A stretch of 64,000 nucleotides of DNA from Xylanibacter ruminicola (lineage in GTDB: Bacteria; Bacteroidota; Bacteroidia; Bacteroidales; Bacteroidaceae): positions 186,001 through 250,000 of the forward strand of contig NZ_FNRF01000003.1 of the NCBI RefSeq assembly GCF_900107775.1. Reading direction: 5' to 3'. Every line of letters starts with the position of its first letter. The stretch's first letter is position 1. A program made the translations under genes and the position numbers. The notes under the pieces are model-generated. The model was not told where the DNA came from. It made no database searches and saw nothing but the letters and a program-made list of their open reading frames with translations. This document shows, piece after piece, positions 17,974 through 26,258 of the stretch.

Positions 17974-18993
17974 ATGGTAACAATTAAACGTAGAACCTCA
18001 CTCAAGGATATCGCTCAGGAATTGGGCGTAAGTATAGCTACTGTCAGTCGTGCCTTGCGTAGCTCGCCCGAGATTGGTGCGGCCATGCAGGAGAAGGTGA
18101 AGGAGCTGGCGCGTAAGATGAATTACCGTCCCAACCCCTTTGCGCAGAGTTTACGTAAAGAGGCGCCCAGAGTCATTGGCGTGGCGGTGCCTAACCTGGT
18201 TACGCACTACTATGCAGCTGTGCTCGATGGTATCGAGGACGAGGCCCGCAAGGCCGGTTACTCGGTTATCAGCGCCAACACCCACGAGGATAGCGAGCTC
18301 GAGGTGAAAGCCATCGATAACTTCATCAACCTGCATGTCGAGGGTATCATTGCCTGTCTGGCGCAGGACACCCGCGACTACAGCCATTTCGAGGAGATCT
18401 ACAACATGCAGATACCCATGGTGTTCTTCGGACGCACTTGTTTGTCGGATAAATTCTCGTGTGTCACCGCCAATGGCGACGTCGCTGCCCAGCAGGCCAC
18501 CCAGCACCTCATCGATACTGGTAGCAAGCGCATTGCCTTTATCGGCGGTCCTAACCACCTGGATATGGTGGTGCGCCGTAAGCATGGCTACTTAGAGGCT
18601 CTGCGCGAGAACCGTATCCCCATCGAGCGCGACCTGGTGGTGTGCGAAAAGATTGATTTCGACTGGGCCCTCGAGGCGGCCACCCGCTTGTTGCAGATGC
18701 CCAACCGTCCTGATGCCATCCTGGCCTTCAACGATATCATCACGTTTGCCGCTTTTACAGCCATCAAGCAGCTGGGTCTGCGCATCCCCGATGATGTGGC
18801 ACTCATTGGTTTTACCGACGATGTGCATGCGGGGTATGTCACCCCACGCCTCTCGGCCATTGTCGATCAGAGCTACGAGATGGGTACCGAGGCCTGCAAA
18901 CTGCTGTTGAAGAATATCAATGGCGACAGCCATATCTACAAGAAGATTGTGCCGCAGAAACTGGTCATCCGCGAAACATCGGCTAAGAAATAA
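17974..18993 (+). CDS. LacI-family transcriptional regulator
   Basis: 339 residues. The N-terminal helix-turn-helix is TSLKDIAQELGVSIATVSRA with the hinge YRPNPFAQSLR, followed by a periplasmic-binding-protein-like sugar-binding domain (about 60-339, with VIGVAVPNLVTHYYAAV and DVALIGFTDD). It should bind an operator and respond to a sugar or sugar phosphate. It sits just upstream of a sensor protein and a GH31 glycosidase, so it probably controls that carbohydrate-use group. Confidence 0.93.
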   Translation: MVTIKRRTSLKDIAQELGVSIATVSRALRSSPEIGAAMQEKVKELARKMNYRPNPFAQSLRKEAPRVIGVAVPNLVTHYYAAVLDGIEDEARKAGYSVISANTHEDSELEVKAIDNFINLHVEGIIACLAQDTRDYSHFEEIYNMQIPMVFFGRTCLSDKFSCVTANGDVAAQQATQHLIDTGSKRIAFIGGPNHLDMVVRRKHGYLEALRENRIPIERDLVVCEKIDFDWALEAATRLLQMPNRPDAILAFNDIITFAAFTAIKQLGLRIPDDVALIGFTDDVHAGYVTPRLSAIVDQSYEMGTEACKLLLKNINGDSHIYKKIVPQKLVIRETSAKK

Positions 18994-19016
18994 CAATACC
19001 TTTTGATAGTATATAT

Positions 19017-22000
19017 ATGAAACGTCTGCTTACCTATATCCTCTGTCTGTTCTGCCTCACTGCAAGTGCGGCAACAGCCGTCATCCCCGACATGAAGTTC
19101 CGTCGTATGGATGCCCGCGACGGTCTGTCAAACTCACAGATCAACTACCTGTTCCAGGATTCGCGTGGCTTTATCTGGATTGGCACATCGTATGGTCTGA
19201 ACCGTTACGATGGCTACCGTTTCCGTATCTATTACTCCAATGCCACCGATACCACCTCGTTGCGTAACAACCTGGTAGACCAGATCTGGGAGGATGCCGA
19301 CGGTATGCTGTGGCTCAAGCAGGGCATGAACTACAGTCTGTTCAACCCCTTCACCGAGCAGGTGAACCGCAACCCCAAATCCGTGTTGGCGCAGTGGGGT
19401 ATCAAGGGTAATATCGACCGTTTCTATATCGACTCGCAGAAGCGTTTCTGGGTCAAGACCTACGACGAGGGTCTGTATTGCTACAACCCGCGTAAAAAGA
19501 GCTATAAGCTCATCAAATATGGCTACGAGCAGAACGAGATTCCCAAGGAGTACAACTTCTCTAACTTTGCCGAGTGGAACGATAAGCTGCTGGTCACCTC
19601 AACCGATGGCGACCTGATGATTATCGATGGCGAGAAGGGTGAGATTATCCAGCGCGACGACTTTATGAAGCTGAATGGCGGACAGTCGAGTCAGGCTTAT
19701 AACTGCTATGTGGATAAGCATAGCAACTACTGGGTGCTGAACGTGGGCCATGTGTTTGTGTACGACCAGAAGGATAAGAAATGGTACGCCCATCTCAACG
19801 ATTATCTGGCACAGTATGGCGTACCCCCTCTGCCAGCAGGTCTCGAGGTGTGGGATGTGTGCATGGATCAGCGCGGTTGGATGTGGCTGGCTACCGACCA
19901 CATGGGTATCTTTGTCATCGACATGAAGCGTGGTGAGGTTAAGAACTTCGTCCATAACAAGTACGACGCCACCTCTATCAGCGAGAACACCACCAAGAAA
20001 CTCATGCTCGACCGTTCTGGTAACATGTGGATTGGCTGTTATCGTAATGGCCTGAACCAGTATATCGAAAAGTTGTTGGGCTTCAATACTTTAGAGGTGG
20101 GCGACGTGAACACCACCTGTGTGGATGCTGCCGGCAACTGGTGGTTTGGTACCGACAACCGTGGTATCATCAAATACCTGCCAGCCACTGGCGAGACCGA
20201 GGTTTACGATAAGGCCCGCTGCGGCTTTGCCAGCGATGTGATGGTGGCCAGCTGTGGCGCCAAGGATGGCTCGGTATGGTTTGGTACCTATAATGGTGGA
20301 CTCATTCACCTTTCCAACGGACAGGTCAGGAACTACACCATGGCGAATACCAGCGGAAAATTGCTCAATAACAACATCTGGTCGGTTACCGAGGATAAGT
20401 GGGGAGACATCTGGATGGGTACCCTGGGTAGTGGCGTGCAGCGCCTCTCTACCAAAACCGGACAGTTCCGCACCATCAACTCACATAACTCTACCATGCC
20501 CGAGGACTTTATGACCACAGCCAACTGGAATGCCAAAGGCTGGCTCATGGTGGGTCACTCGCAGTACTACTCGCTCATCAACCCCGTGAGTGGCAAGGTG
20601 GCCAACATGAAGATTCCTGCCGTCGAAGGGCAGCAGGCAGCCATGCCTTCTTCTACCTGCGTCGTCGAGGATAGTCGTGGCTTGGTATGGCAGGGCTCTA
20701 CCTCTGGCTGTTGCATTGTGGATTGGAAGAACAACAAGCAGACGCTGCTGGATATGAACAGCGGACTGATTGGTTCCAGCGTGGTGGGCATTGCCGAGGA
20801 TAAGCAGCACACCATGTGGGTGGTTACCGAGTATGGCGTATCCAACGTGGTACCTAAGAAGGACGACCAGGGCAACTGGACCTTCAATGTGCGTAGCTTT
20901 ACCACCAAGGATGGTCTGCAGCAGGGCCCCTACAACCAGCGTTCCATCTGCATCACCCACGACGGTCTGGTACTGGTAGGTGGTGTGAATGGCGTGGATG
21001 TCATCAACCCCAAGCTGGTTACCAATATCGACAACAACGAAACACCTATCTTCAGCGGTCTTAAGCTCTTCGGACAGCAGTTGGGCATTGGCGAGGCTTA
21101 CGATGGACGTGTGATTCTCGAGGAGGACCTCAACGTGAGCAAGGAACTCATCCTGCGCCATTACGAGAGTCAGTTCACCATCCAGCTGGCCACCGATAAG
21201 GGCGAGATGCACAACGAGTCGCGTTTTGTCTATCAGCTCGAAGGCTTCAGCGATAAGTGGATCAAGACCGAGGAGAACGATCCTAACATTACCTATATGT
21301 CGTTGCACCATGGCGACTATATCCTGCATGTGCGCATGCTCAATGCCGATGGCACCATGGGCGAGAACGAGGCTACCCTCAAGATTACCATCACTCCGCC
21401 GCTGTTGCGTAACCGTTGGATTATGGTCATCTTCCTGGGGCTGGTACTCTTAGGCGTGTTCATCTGGCGTAGGTTCTTCCTCAAGCGCCAGGCCGAGAAG
21501 ACCGAACGCGACTACCTGCGCATGGAGGTGATGAAGAAACAGTGGATGGCCGAGATGCGTGCCGAGCTGCAACAGCAGCAGGAGAACGATCAGAAGGCGC
21601 AGGCCGAGGAACTCTACAACGAGGCATGGAGCATCGAGGAGACGGTGAAGAAACCACACGACCTGCAGCACTTCATGAAAGAGCAGTGCGCCCAGTTCAA
21701 GGCACCGTTGGGAAAACATGTCAAGTTCTCGTTCTTCCCATTGGCCAACGATCTCACCGTCGATTTCGACCGCGAGCAGATGGCCCAGGCGGTACAGATG
21801 CTGCTCAACAGCTGTGCGCTGTTCTCCCCCACCGACTGTCGCATAAAAGTGTTTGTCGATAAGACCTCTACCTCTGGCTCTATCCGTATCTCGGATAATG
21901 GCGTAGGTATCCCTGAGGGTGGCGAGGAGACTATCTTCGATCCGATGGTGAGCGACGATGATTCGGGTATTAGTCTGTTCTTCGTCAAGGCCATTGTCGA

Positions 22001-22115
22001 GATGCATGGTGGTACCATCACTGCCGAGAACAACCCCAGTGGCGGTTCTGTCTTCACCATCACCCTGCCCGTAGAGCAACTGCCAGAGGAAGCGGTGATG
22101 TTAGACGAGGACTAG
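19017..22115 (+). CDS. Periplasmic propeller (HTCS-like) sensor kinase with degenerate kinase core
   Basis: 1032 residues. Signal sequence, then two seven-bladed propeller repeats (DGLSNSQINYLFQDSRGFIWIGT is split over the first blade), a Y_Y_Y domain (about 700-790), one membrane helix (about 800-818), a coiled-coil and a HATPase domain (about 890-1020). The architecture is that of hybrid two-component systems that detect glycans in the periplasm, but it lacks a HExxTPL phospho-His motif, a receiver and an AraC domain. The N box is weak (MLLNSCALFSP), G1 is intact (DNGVGIP), and G2 is SGISLFFVK rather than GLGLxxV. It may only sense and signal through a partner. Confidence 0.85.
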   Translation: MKRLLTYILCLFCLTASAATAVIPDMKFRRMDARDGLSNSQINYLFQDSRGFIWIGTSYGLNRYDGYRFRIYYSNATDTTSLRNNLVDQIWEDADGMLWLKQGMNYSLFNPFTEQVNRNPKSVLAQWGIKGNIDRFYIDSQKRFWVKTYDEGLYCYNPRKKSYKLIKYGYEQNEIPKEYNFSNFAEWNDKLLVTSTDGDLMIIDGEKGEIIQRDDFMKLNGGQSSQAYNCYVDKHSNYWVLNVGHVFVYDQKDKKWYAHLNDYLAQYGVPPLPAGLEVWDVCMDQRGWMWLATDHMGIFVIDMKRGEVKNFVHNKYDATSISENTTKKLMLDRSGNMWIGCYRNGLNQYIEKLLGFNTLEVGDVNTTCVDAAGNWWFGTDNRGIIKYLPATGETEVYDKARCGFASDVMVASCGAKDGSVWFGTYNGGLIHLSNGQVRNYTMANTSGKLLNNNIWSVTEDKWGDIWMGTLGSGVQRLSTKTGQFRTINSHNSTMPEDFMTTANWNAKGWLMVGHSQYYSLINPVSGKVANMKIPAVEGQQAAMPSSTCVVEDSRGLVWQGSTSGCCIVDWKNNKQTLLDMNSGLIGSSVVGIAEDKQHTMWVVTEYGVSNVVPKKDDQGNWTFNVRSFTTKDGLQQGPYNQRSICITHDGLVLVGGVNGVDVINPKLVTNIDNNETPIFSGLKLFGQQLGIGEAYDGRVILEEDLNVSKELILRHYESQFTIQLATDKGEMHNESRFVYQLEGFSDKWIKTEENDPNITYMSLHHGDYILHVRMLNADGTMGENEATLKITITPPLLRNRWIMVIFLGLVLLGVFIWRRFFLKRQAEKTERDYLRMEVMKKQWMAEMRAELQQQQENDQKAQAEELYNEAWSIEETVKKPHDLQHFMKEQCAQFKAPLGKHVKFSFFPLANDLTVDFDREQMAQAVQMLLNSCALFSPTDCRIKVFVDKTSTSGSIRISDNGVGIPEGGEETIFDPMVSDDDSGISLFFVKAIVEMHGGTITAENNPSGGSVFTITLPVEQLPEEAVMLDED

Positions 22116-22154
22116 ACCATTGACCATTGACCATTGAGCATTGAACATTAAACA
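22116..22154. repeat. CCATTGA/ATTGAAC heptamer array
   Basis: About five tandem units (CCATTGA, then GCATTGA, ACATTAA) fill the gap between the sensor and the GH31 gene. A TTG inside the array at 22141 is in frame with GH31 but is not a credible start. Confidence 0.8.
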
Positions 22155-22179
22155 TTATACTGCAACCAATAATATAAAA

Positions 22180-25100
22180 ATGAAACGAATTCAAATTTTA
22201 GTGTCTGGCCTACTGCTATCCTCAACCATGATGGCAGCCGTGGTGCAGACCAATGGAAACAATGTGACTATTACGCCTGATGGTGGTCAGGCCAAGGTAG
22301 TTTACCTTGAAGTGATTAACAACCAGATTATCCGTGTGCGTGCCACCAGTAAGCAGGCATTACCCACTAAGCCTGCCTCGCTCATGATTGTACCACAAAC
22401 AGCACCTGCCAAGGGGAGCTACAGCATTTCTGAGGATGCTGACAATGTGGTGGTTCAAACCCAGAAGGTAAAGGCGGTGGTACAGAAGACTACTGGCGCG
22501 ATTACCTTCTTCGATGCCTCTGGCAAGCAGTTGCTCAAGGAAGCCCAGGAGGGTAAGAAGTTCTGGGACTTTACCGTTCCTGAGCGCGAACTGGGTATGA
22601 AGACGGGCTATACCGTCCCCGAGGAGCAGAAGCATGGTCTGTCGTGGCAGATGAAGTTCGACTCGCCCGATGATGAGGCTTTCTATGGCCTGGGTCAGCA
22701 CCAGAGCGAGGAGTTTAACATGAAGGGCAAGAACGAGGACCTGTTCCAGTATAACACCAAGGTATCCATTCCTTTCGTACTCTCCAATAAGAACTACGGA
22801 CTACTGTGGGACAGCTACAGCTACTGTCGTTTTGGTAATCCCAACGATTACCTGCAACTCAATCGTGCCTTCAAGCTCTATGATAAGAGTGGTAAGGAGG
22901 GTCATCTCACAGGTACCTATATCGATGCCCATGGCAAAAAGCTCGTTCGCGACGAGGACTCTATCTATTATGAATATGGTACGCCTGAGAAATCAGCCAT
23001 TGCGTTGAAGACCGACAATGGCGGCATCAAAAACCTCCCCAAAGGCTTCCAGCTCGCCGGCTCAAACGTTGTCTATGAGGGGTTCTTAGAACCCCGAACA
23101 TTCAATGGTCAATTGTCAATTGTCAATTGTCAATTTATTCTGTATTACTCCGGTTACGTTAAGGTATATATCGACGGCAACGAGGTAGTGCCTGAGCGCT
23201 GGCGTACAGCTTGGAACCCCAATGCCTATAAGTTCTCTACCGAATTGCAGCAGGGTAAGCGTGTGCAGTTGCGCATCGAGTGGCGCCCCGATGGTGGCGA
23301 GGCTTACTGCGGACTGCGTGTGGCTGAGCCCCGTAGCAAACAGGAGCGCGAGCAACTCAGCATCTGGAGCGAGATGGCCAAGGATATGGACTACTATTTC
23401 ATTGCTGGCGACAACCTCGACCAGGTGGTCAGCGGTTATCGCACCCTCACGGGTAAGGCTTCGCTCTATCCCAAATGGGTACTGGGCTTCTGGCAGAGTC
23501 GTGAGCGCTACAAGACCCAGGACGAGATTGAGGGCACCCTCGCTGAGTTCCGCAAGCGTCATATCCCTATCGACAATATCGTACAGGACTGGAACTACTG
23601 GCCCGAGGACCAGTGGGGGAGTCACCAGTTCGAGGCTTCGCGCTATCCCAATCCCCAGCAGATGCTCGACAACGTGCACCAGATGCATGGTCGCTTTATG
23701 ATTAGCGTTTGGCCTAAGTTCTATTGCAATACCGACAACTACAAGGAACTCGATGCCAAGGGATGGATGTATACCCAGAGCCCCACCGACGATATCCACG
23801 ACTGGGTAGGTCCTGGCTACACCAATGGTTTCTACGATGCCTACGCCCCCGGCGCCCGCAAGCTCTTCTGGAATCAAATGGATCGCGCCCTATATACAGG
23901 CCTGGCTAAATTGTCAAATGGTCCGCTCGACCCGAAGGGGCGCTTGCTACCAAAAGGGACGCAAGAATGTTCAATGGTAGATGCTTGGTGGATGGATGCC
24001 TCAGAGCCCAACGTACGCGACTGCACCCCTATGTGGTACCGCAAGGCCCTCTCTGGTCCAACCGCTTTAGGCACCTCAACCGAATATTTCAATGCCTACT
24101 CAACTGTGAATGCCGATGCCATCTACAACGGTCAGCGTTCAGTTTGGAAGGGTAAACTCAACGAACCAAGAGTTTTCCTGTTAACGCGCAGCGGATTCGC
24201 TGGCGAGCAGCGTTATTCTACCGCTACCTGGAGTGGTGATATCGGTACCCGATGGGAGGACATGCGCGCCCAGATGACGGCCGGACTCAACTATTCTATC
24301 TCTGGTATTCCTTTCTGGGGTATGGACCAGGGTGGATTCTGTGTTGAGAACCGTTATGTGGCTGCCCAGCAGTTGTACGATCGCACCAAGGTGGAGAACG
24401 AGGACCTGAAGGAGTGGCGCGAGCTGCAGACCCGCTGGAACCAGTTCGGCACCTTTATTCCTTTGTTCCGTTCGCATGGTCAGTGGCCATTGCGCGAAAT
24501 CTGGAACATCGCTCCCGACGAGCACCCCGCCTACAAGTCGTTTGTTTACTACGATAAACTGCGCTACCGCCTCATGCCGTACCTCTATTCACTGGCTGGT
24601 TGGGCTCACTTCAAGGATTACACCCTGATGCGCCCCTTGGTGATGGACTTTAATGGCGATAAGGAAGTAGAGAATATCGGCAACCAGTGGATGTTCGGTC
24701 CCGCCCTCATGGCCTGTCCCGTAGGCTACTACAAAGCCCGCAACCGCAGCGTCTACTTCCCCGCCCAGTGCGCTTGGTATGATTTATACTCTGGGGAGAT
24801 GATCATCGATGCCGCTAATGTTCAATGTTCAATGGTCAATGGTCAATCAGCAAGCCGCAGGCTCGTCGTGGATGCACCATATGAGAGGATTCCGGTGTTC
24901 GTGCGCTCGGGTGCCATCATCCCCTTCGGTCCCGAGATGGAGTGGAGCGACGAGAAACCAGCCGAGCTCATCCACCTCTACGTCTATGCCGGTCAGGATG
25001 GCACGTTCCAACTCTACGAGGACGAGGGCACCAACTACAATTACGAGAAGGGCAAGTACGCCACCATCGACATTACTTACGACGATGCCGCCCGTACCGT

Positions 25101-25260
25101 TTCGTTTGGTGCGCGCAAGGGTCAGTTCGCTGGCATGCTCAAGAATCGTCAGTTCAATATTGTACTGATATCAAAAGAGCATCCCCAGCCGCTCAACCTC
25201 GACAACCCATCGGGTAAGCTCGTTTCTTACTCGGGCAAGGCCATCACCGTCAAGTTGTAA
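22180..25260 (+). CDS. Glycoside hydrolase family 31 (alpha-xylosidase/alpha-glucosidase type) with PA14 insert
   Basis: 1026 residues from the ATG at 22180 (MKRIQILVSGLLLSSTMMAA signal peptide). N-terminal GH31 beta-sandwich with GLGQHQSEEFN, a PA14-like domain (about 290-410), then the TIM barrel with WQSRERYKTQDE, nucleophile WWMDASEP (Asp606) and acid/base WSGDIG (Asp687), and C-terminal beta domains (VRSGAIIPFGPE). PA14-bearing GH31 enzymes include Bacteroides alpha-xylosidases acting on xyloglucan fragments; that specificity is inference. The gene carries three in-frame repeat insertions (about residues 308-320, 577-600 and 881-890), one right before the nucleophile strand. It lies after the LacI and sensor genes. 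Confidence 0.92.
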   Translation: MKRIQILVSGLLLSSTMMAAVVQTNGNNVTITPDGGQAKVVYLEVINNQIIRVRATSKQALPTKPASLMIVPQTAPAKGSYSISEDADNVVVQTQKVKAVVQKTTGAITFFDASGKQLLKEAQEGKKFWDFTVPERELGMKTGYTVPEEQKHGLSWQMKFDSPDDEAFYGLGQHQSEEFNMKGKNEDLFQYNTKVSIPFVLSNKNYGLLWDSYSYCRFGNPNDYLQLNRAFKLYDKSGKEGHLTGTYIDAHGKKLVRDEDSIYYEYGTPEKSAIALKTDNGGIKNLPKGFQLAGSNVVYEGFLEPRTFNGQLSIVNCQFILYYSGYVKVYIDGNEVVPERWRTAWNPNAYKFSTELQQGKRVQLRIEWRPDGGEAYCGLRVAEPRSKQEREQLSIWSEMAKDMDYYFIAGDNLDQVVSGYRTLTGKASLYPKWVLGFWQSRERYKTQDEIEGTLAEFRKRHIPIDNIVQDWNYWPEDQWGSHQFEASRYPNPQQMLDNVHQMHGRFMISVWPKFYCNTDNYKELDAKGWMYTQSPTDDIHDWVGPGYTNGFYDAYAPGARKLFWNQMDRALYTGLAKLSNGPLDPKGRLLPKGTQECSMVDAWWMDASEPNVRDCTPMWYRKALSGPTALGTSTEYFNAYSTVNADAIYNGQRSVWKGKLNEPRVFLLTRSGFAGEQRYSTATWSGDIGTRWEDMRAQMTAGLNYSISGIPFWGMDQGGFCVENRYVAAQQLYDRTKVENEDLKEWRELQTRWNQFGTFIPLFRSHGQWPLREIWNIAPDEHPAYKSFVYYDKLRYRLMPYLYSLAGWAHFKDYTLMRPLVMDFNGDKEVENIGNQWMFGPALMACPVGYYKARNRSVYFPAQCAWYDLYSGEMIIDAANVQCSMVNGQSASRRLVVDAPYERIPVFVRSGAIIPFGPEMEWSDEKPAELIHLYVYAGQDGTFQLYEDEGTNYNYEKGKYATIDITYDDAARTVSFGARKGQFAGMLKNRQFNIVLISKEHPQPLNLDNPSGKLVSYSGKAITVKL
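23102..23136. repeat. Heptamer array inside GH31 (insertion 1)
   Basis: Five tandem 7-mers: TCAATGG, three TCAATTG, TCAATTT. Translated in frame as part of NGQLSIVNCQF within the PA14 region. Confidence 0.9.
23908..23978. repeat. Composite repeat inside GH31 (insertion 2)
   Basis: About 70 bp bounded by TTGTCAA and TTCAATGG heptamers. The centre CGCTTGCTACCAAAAGGGAC matches, inverted and with one mismatch (ACCAAAAGG versus ACCGAAGG type), the intergenic stretch at 39927-39952. It is translated as LSNGPLDPKGRLLPKGTQEC. Confidence 0.85.
24821..24848. repeat. Heptamer array inside GH31 (insertion 3)
   Basis: TTCAATG twice, GTCAATG, GTCAATC. Translated in frame as VQCSMVNGQS in the C-terminal domain, followed by GCAAGCCGCAGG-type sequence. 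Confidence 0.9.
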
Positions 25261-25303
25261 TCTGTAAGATAGCAATACACAAGTTATCTTGTTAAAATAG
25301 TCT

Positions 25304-25342
25304 AAAAAAGCGATATGTTGGTTGCAACGTATCGCTTTTTTT
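25304..25342 (+). terminator. Terminator after GH31, overlapping the rpoD promoter
   Basis: AAAAAAGCGATA (25304-25315) pairs with TATCGCTTTTTT (25330-25341). The loop contains TTGGTTGC, which sits at the right distance to be the upstream element of the promoter at 25345. Confidence 0.75.
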
Positions 25343-25344
25343 AG

Positions 25345-25352
25345 TACCTTTG
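25345..25352 (+). promoter_or_regulatory. -7 box of rpoD
   Basis: TACCTTTG 28 bp before the ATG at 25381. It directly follows the terminator stem. Confidence 0.65.
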
Positions 25353-25380
25353 CAGACTTTTTCAGAGTAACGATATAAAT

Positions 25381-26253
25381 ATGAGGCAATTAAAGATTCA
25401 AAAAAGTATTACCAACCGATCAAGTGAGGCACTCGACAAGTATCTTGTAGAAATCGGTCGTCAACCCCTTGTCACTATTGATGAAGAGATTGAGCTGGCT
25501 CAGGCCATCCGTCGTGGCGGTCCTGAGGGCGAGAAGGCTAAGGAACGCCTGGTTACAGCCAATCTGCGCTTTGTGGTATCTGTAGCAAAACAGTACCAGC
25601 ATCAGGGATTGACACTGACTGACCTGATCGACGAGGGAAATATAGGACTGGTAAAGGCAGCCGAGAAGTTTGATGAGACACGCGGATTTAAGTTCATTTC
25701 TTACGCCGTATGGTGGATTCGTCAGAGCATTCTGCAGGCCATTGCCGAGCAGAGCCGTATTGTGCGCTTGCCCCTGAATCAGAGTGGCGCTCTGAGCAAG
25801 ATTAATCAGGAAATCAACAAGTTCGAGCAGCAGCACCAGCGCCGTCCTTCTGTTACCGAGCTGGCTGAGCTCACACAGATCGAGGAGTCGAAGATTGAGC
25901 AGACTGCCAAGGCCGACAGTCACCACATGAGTATCGACGCACCTTTCGGTGAGGACGACGACAACTCAATGGCCGACATGCTGAGCAGTGGCGAGGATAC
26001 CCGTACCGATAAGCTGGTAGATTACGAGTCGCTCACATCCGATCTGGATAATGTGCTGCGTAACGTACTGAAGGATCGCGAGCTCAAGATTGTCAAGGAG
26101 TGCTTCGGTATTGGCTGTCAGGAGCGTGGTCTCGAGGAGATTGGCGCCGAGATGGGACTCACGCGTGAGCGTGTACGTCAGATTCGCGAAAAGAGCATCA
26201 CCAAACTGCACGACAGTGGTTATGCACGCATCTTGATGAAATACCTGGGCTAA
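25381..26253 (+). CDS. rpoD: Primary sigma factor of RNA polymerase, Bacteroidetes type
   Basis: 290 residues, the short sigma-70 found in Bacteroidetes, which lacks the large non-conserved region of proteobacterial RpoD. It has region 1.2 (EALDKYLVEIGRQPLV), region 2 with DLIDEGNIGLVKAAEKFD and FISYAVWWIRQSI, region 3 (RLPLNQSGALSKI) and region 4 with GLTRERVRQIREKSI. It directs transcription of housekeeping genes from TTTG/TAnnTTTG promoters like those seen across this window. Confidence 0.96.
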   Translation: MRQLKIQKSITNRSSEALDKYLVEIGRQPLVTIDEEIELAQAIRRGGPEGEKAKERLVTANLRFVVSVAKQYQHQGLTLTDLIDEGNIGLVKAAEKFDETRGFKFISYAVWWIRQSILQAIAEQSRIVRLPLNQSGALSKINQEINKFEQQHQRRPSVTELAELTQIEESKIEQTAKADSHHMSIDAPFGEDDDNSMADMLSSGEDTRTDKLVDYESLTSDLDNVLRNVLKDRELKIVKECFGIGCQERGLEEIGAEMGLTRERVRQIREKSITKLHDSGYARILMKYLG

Positions 26254-26258
26254 TAGGC

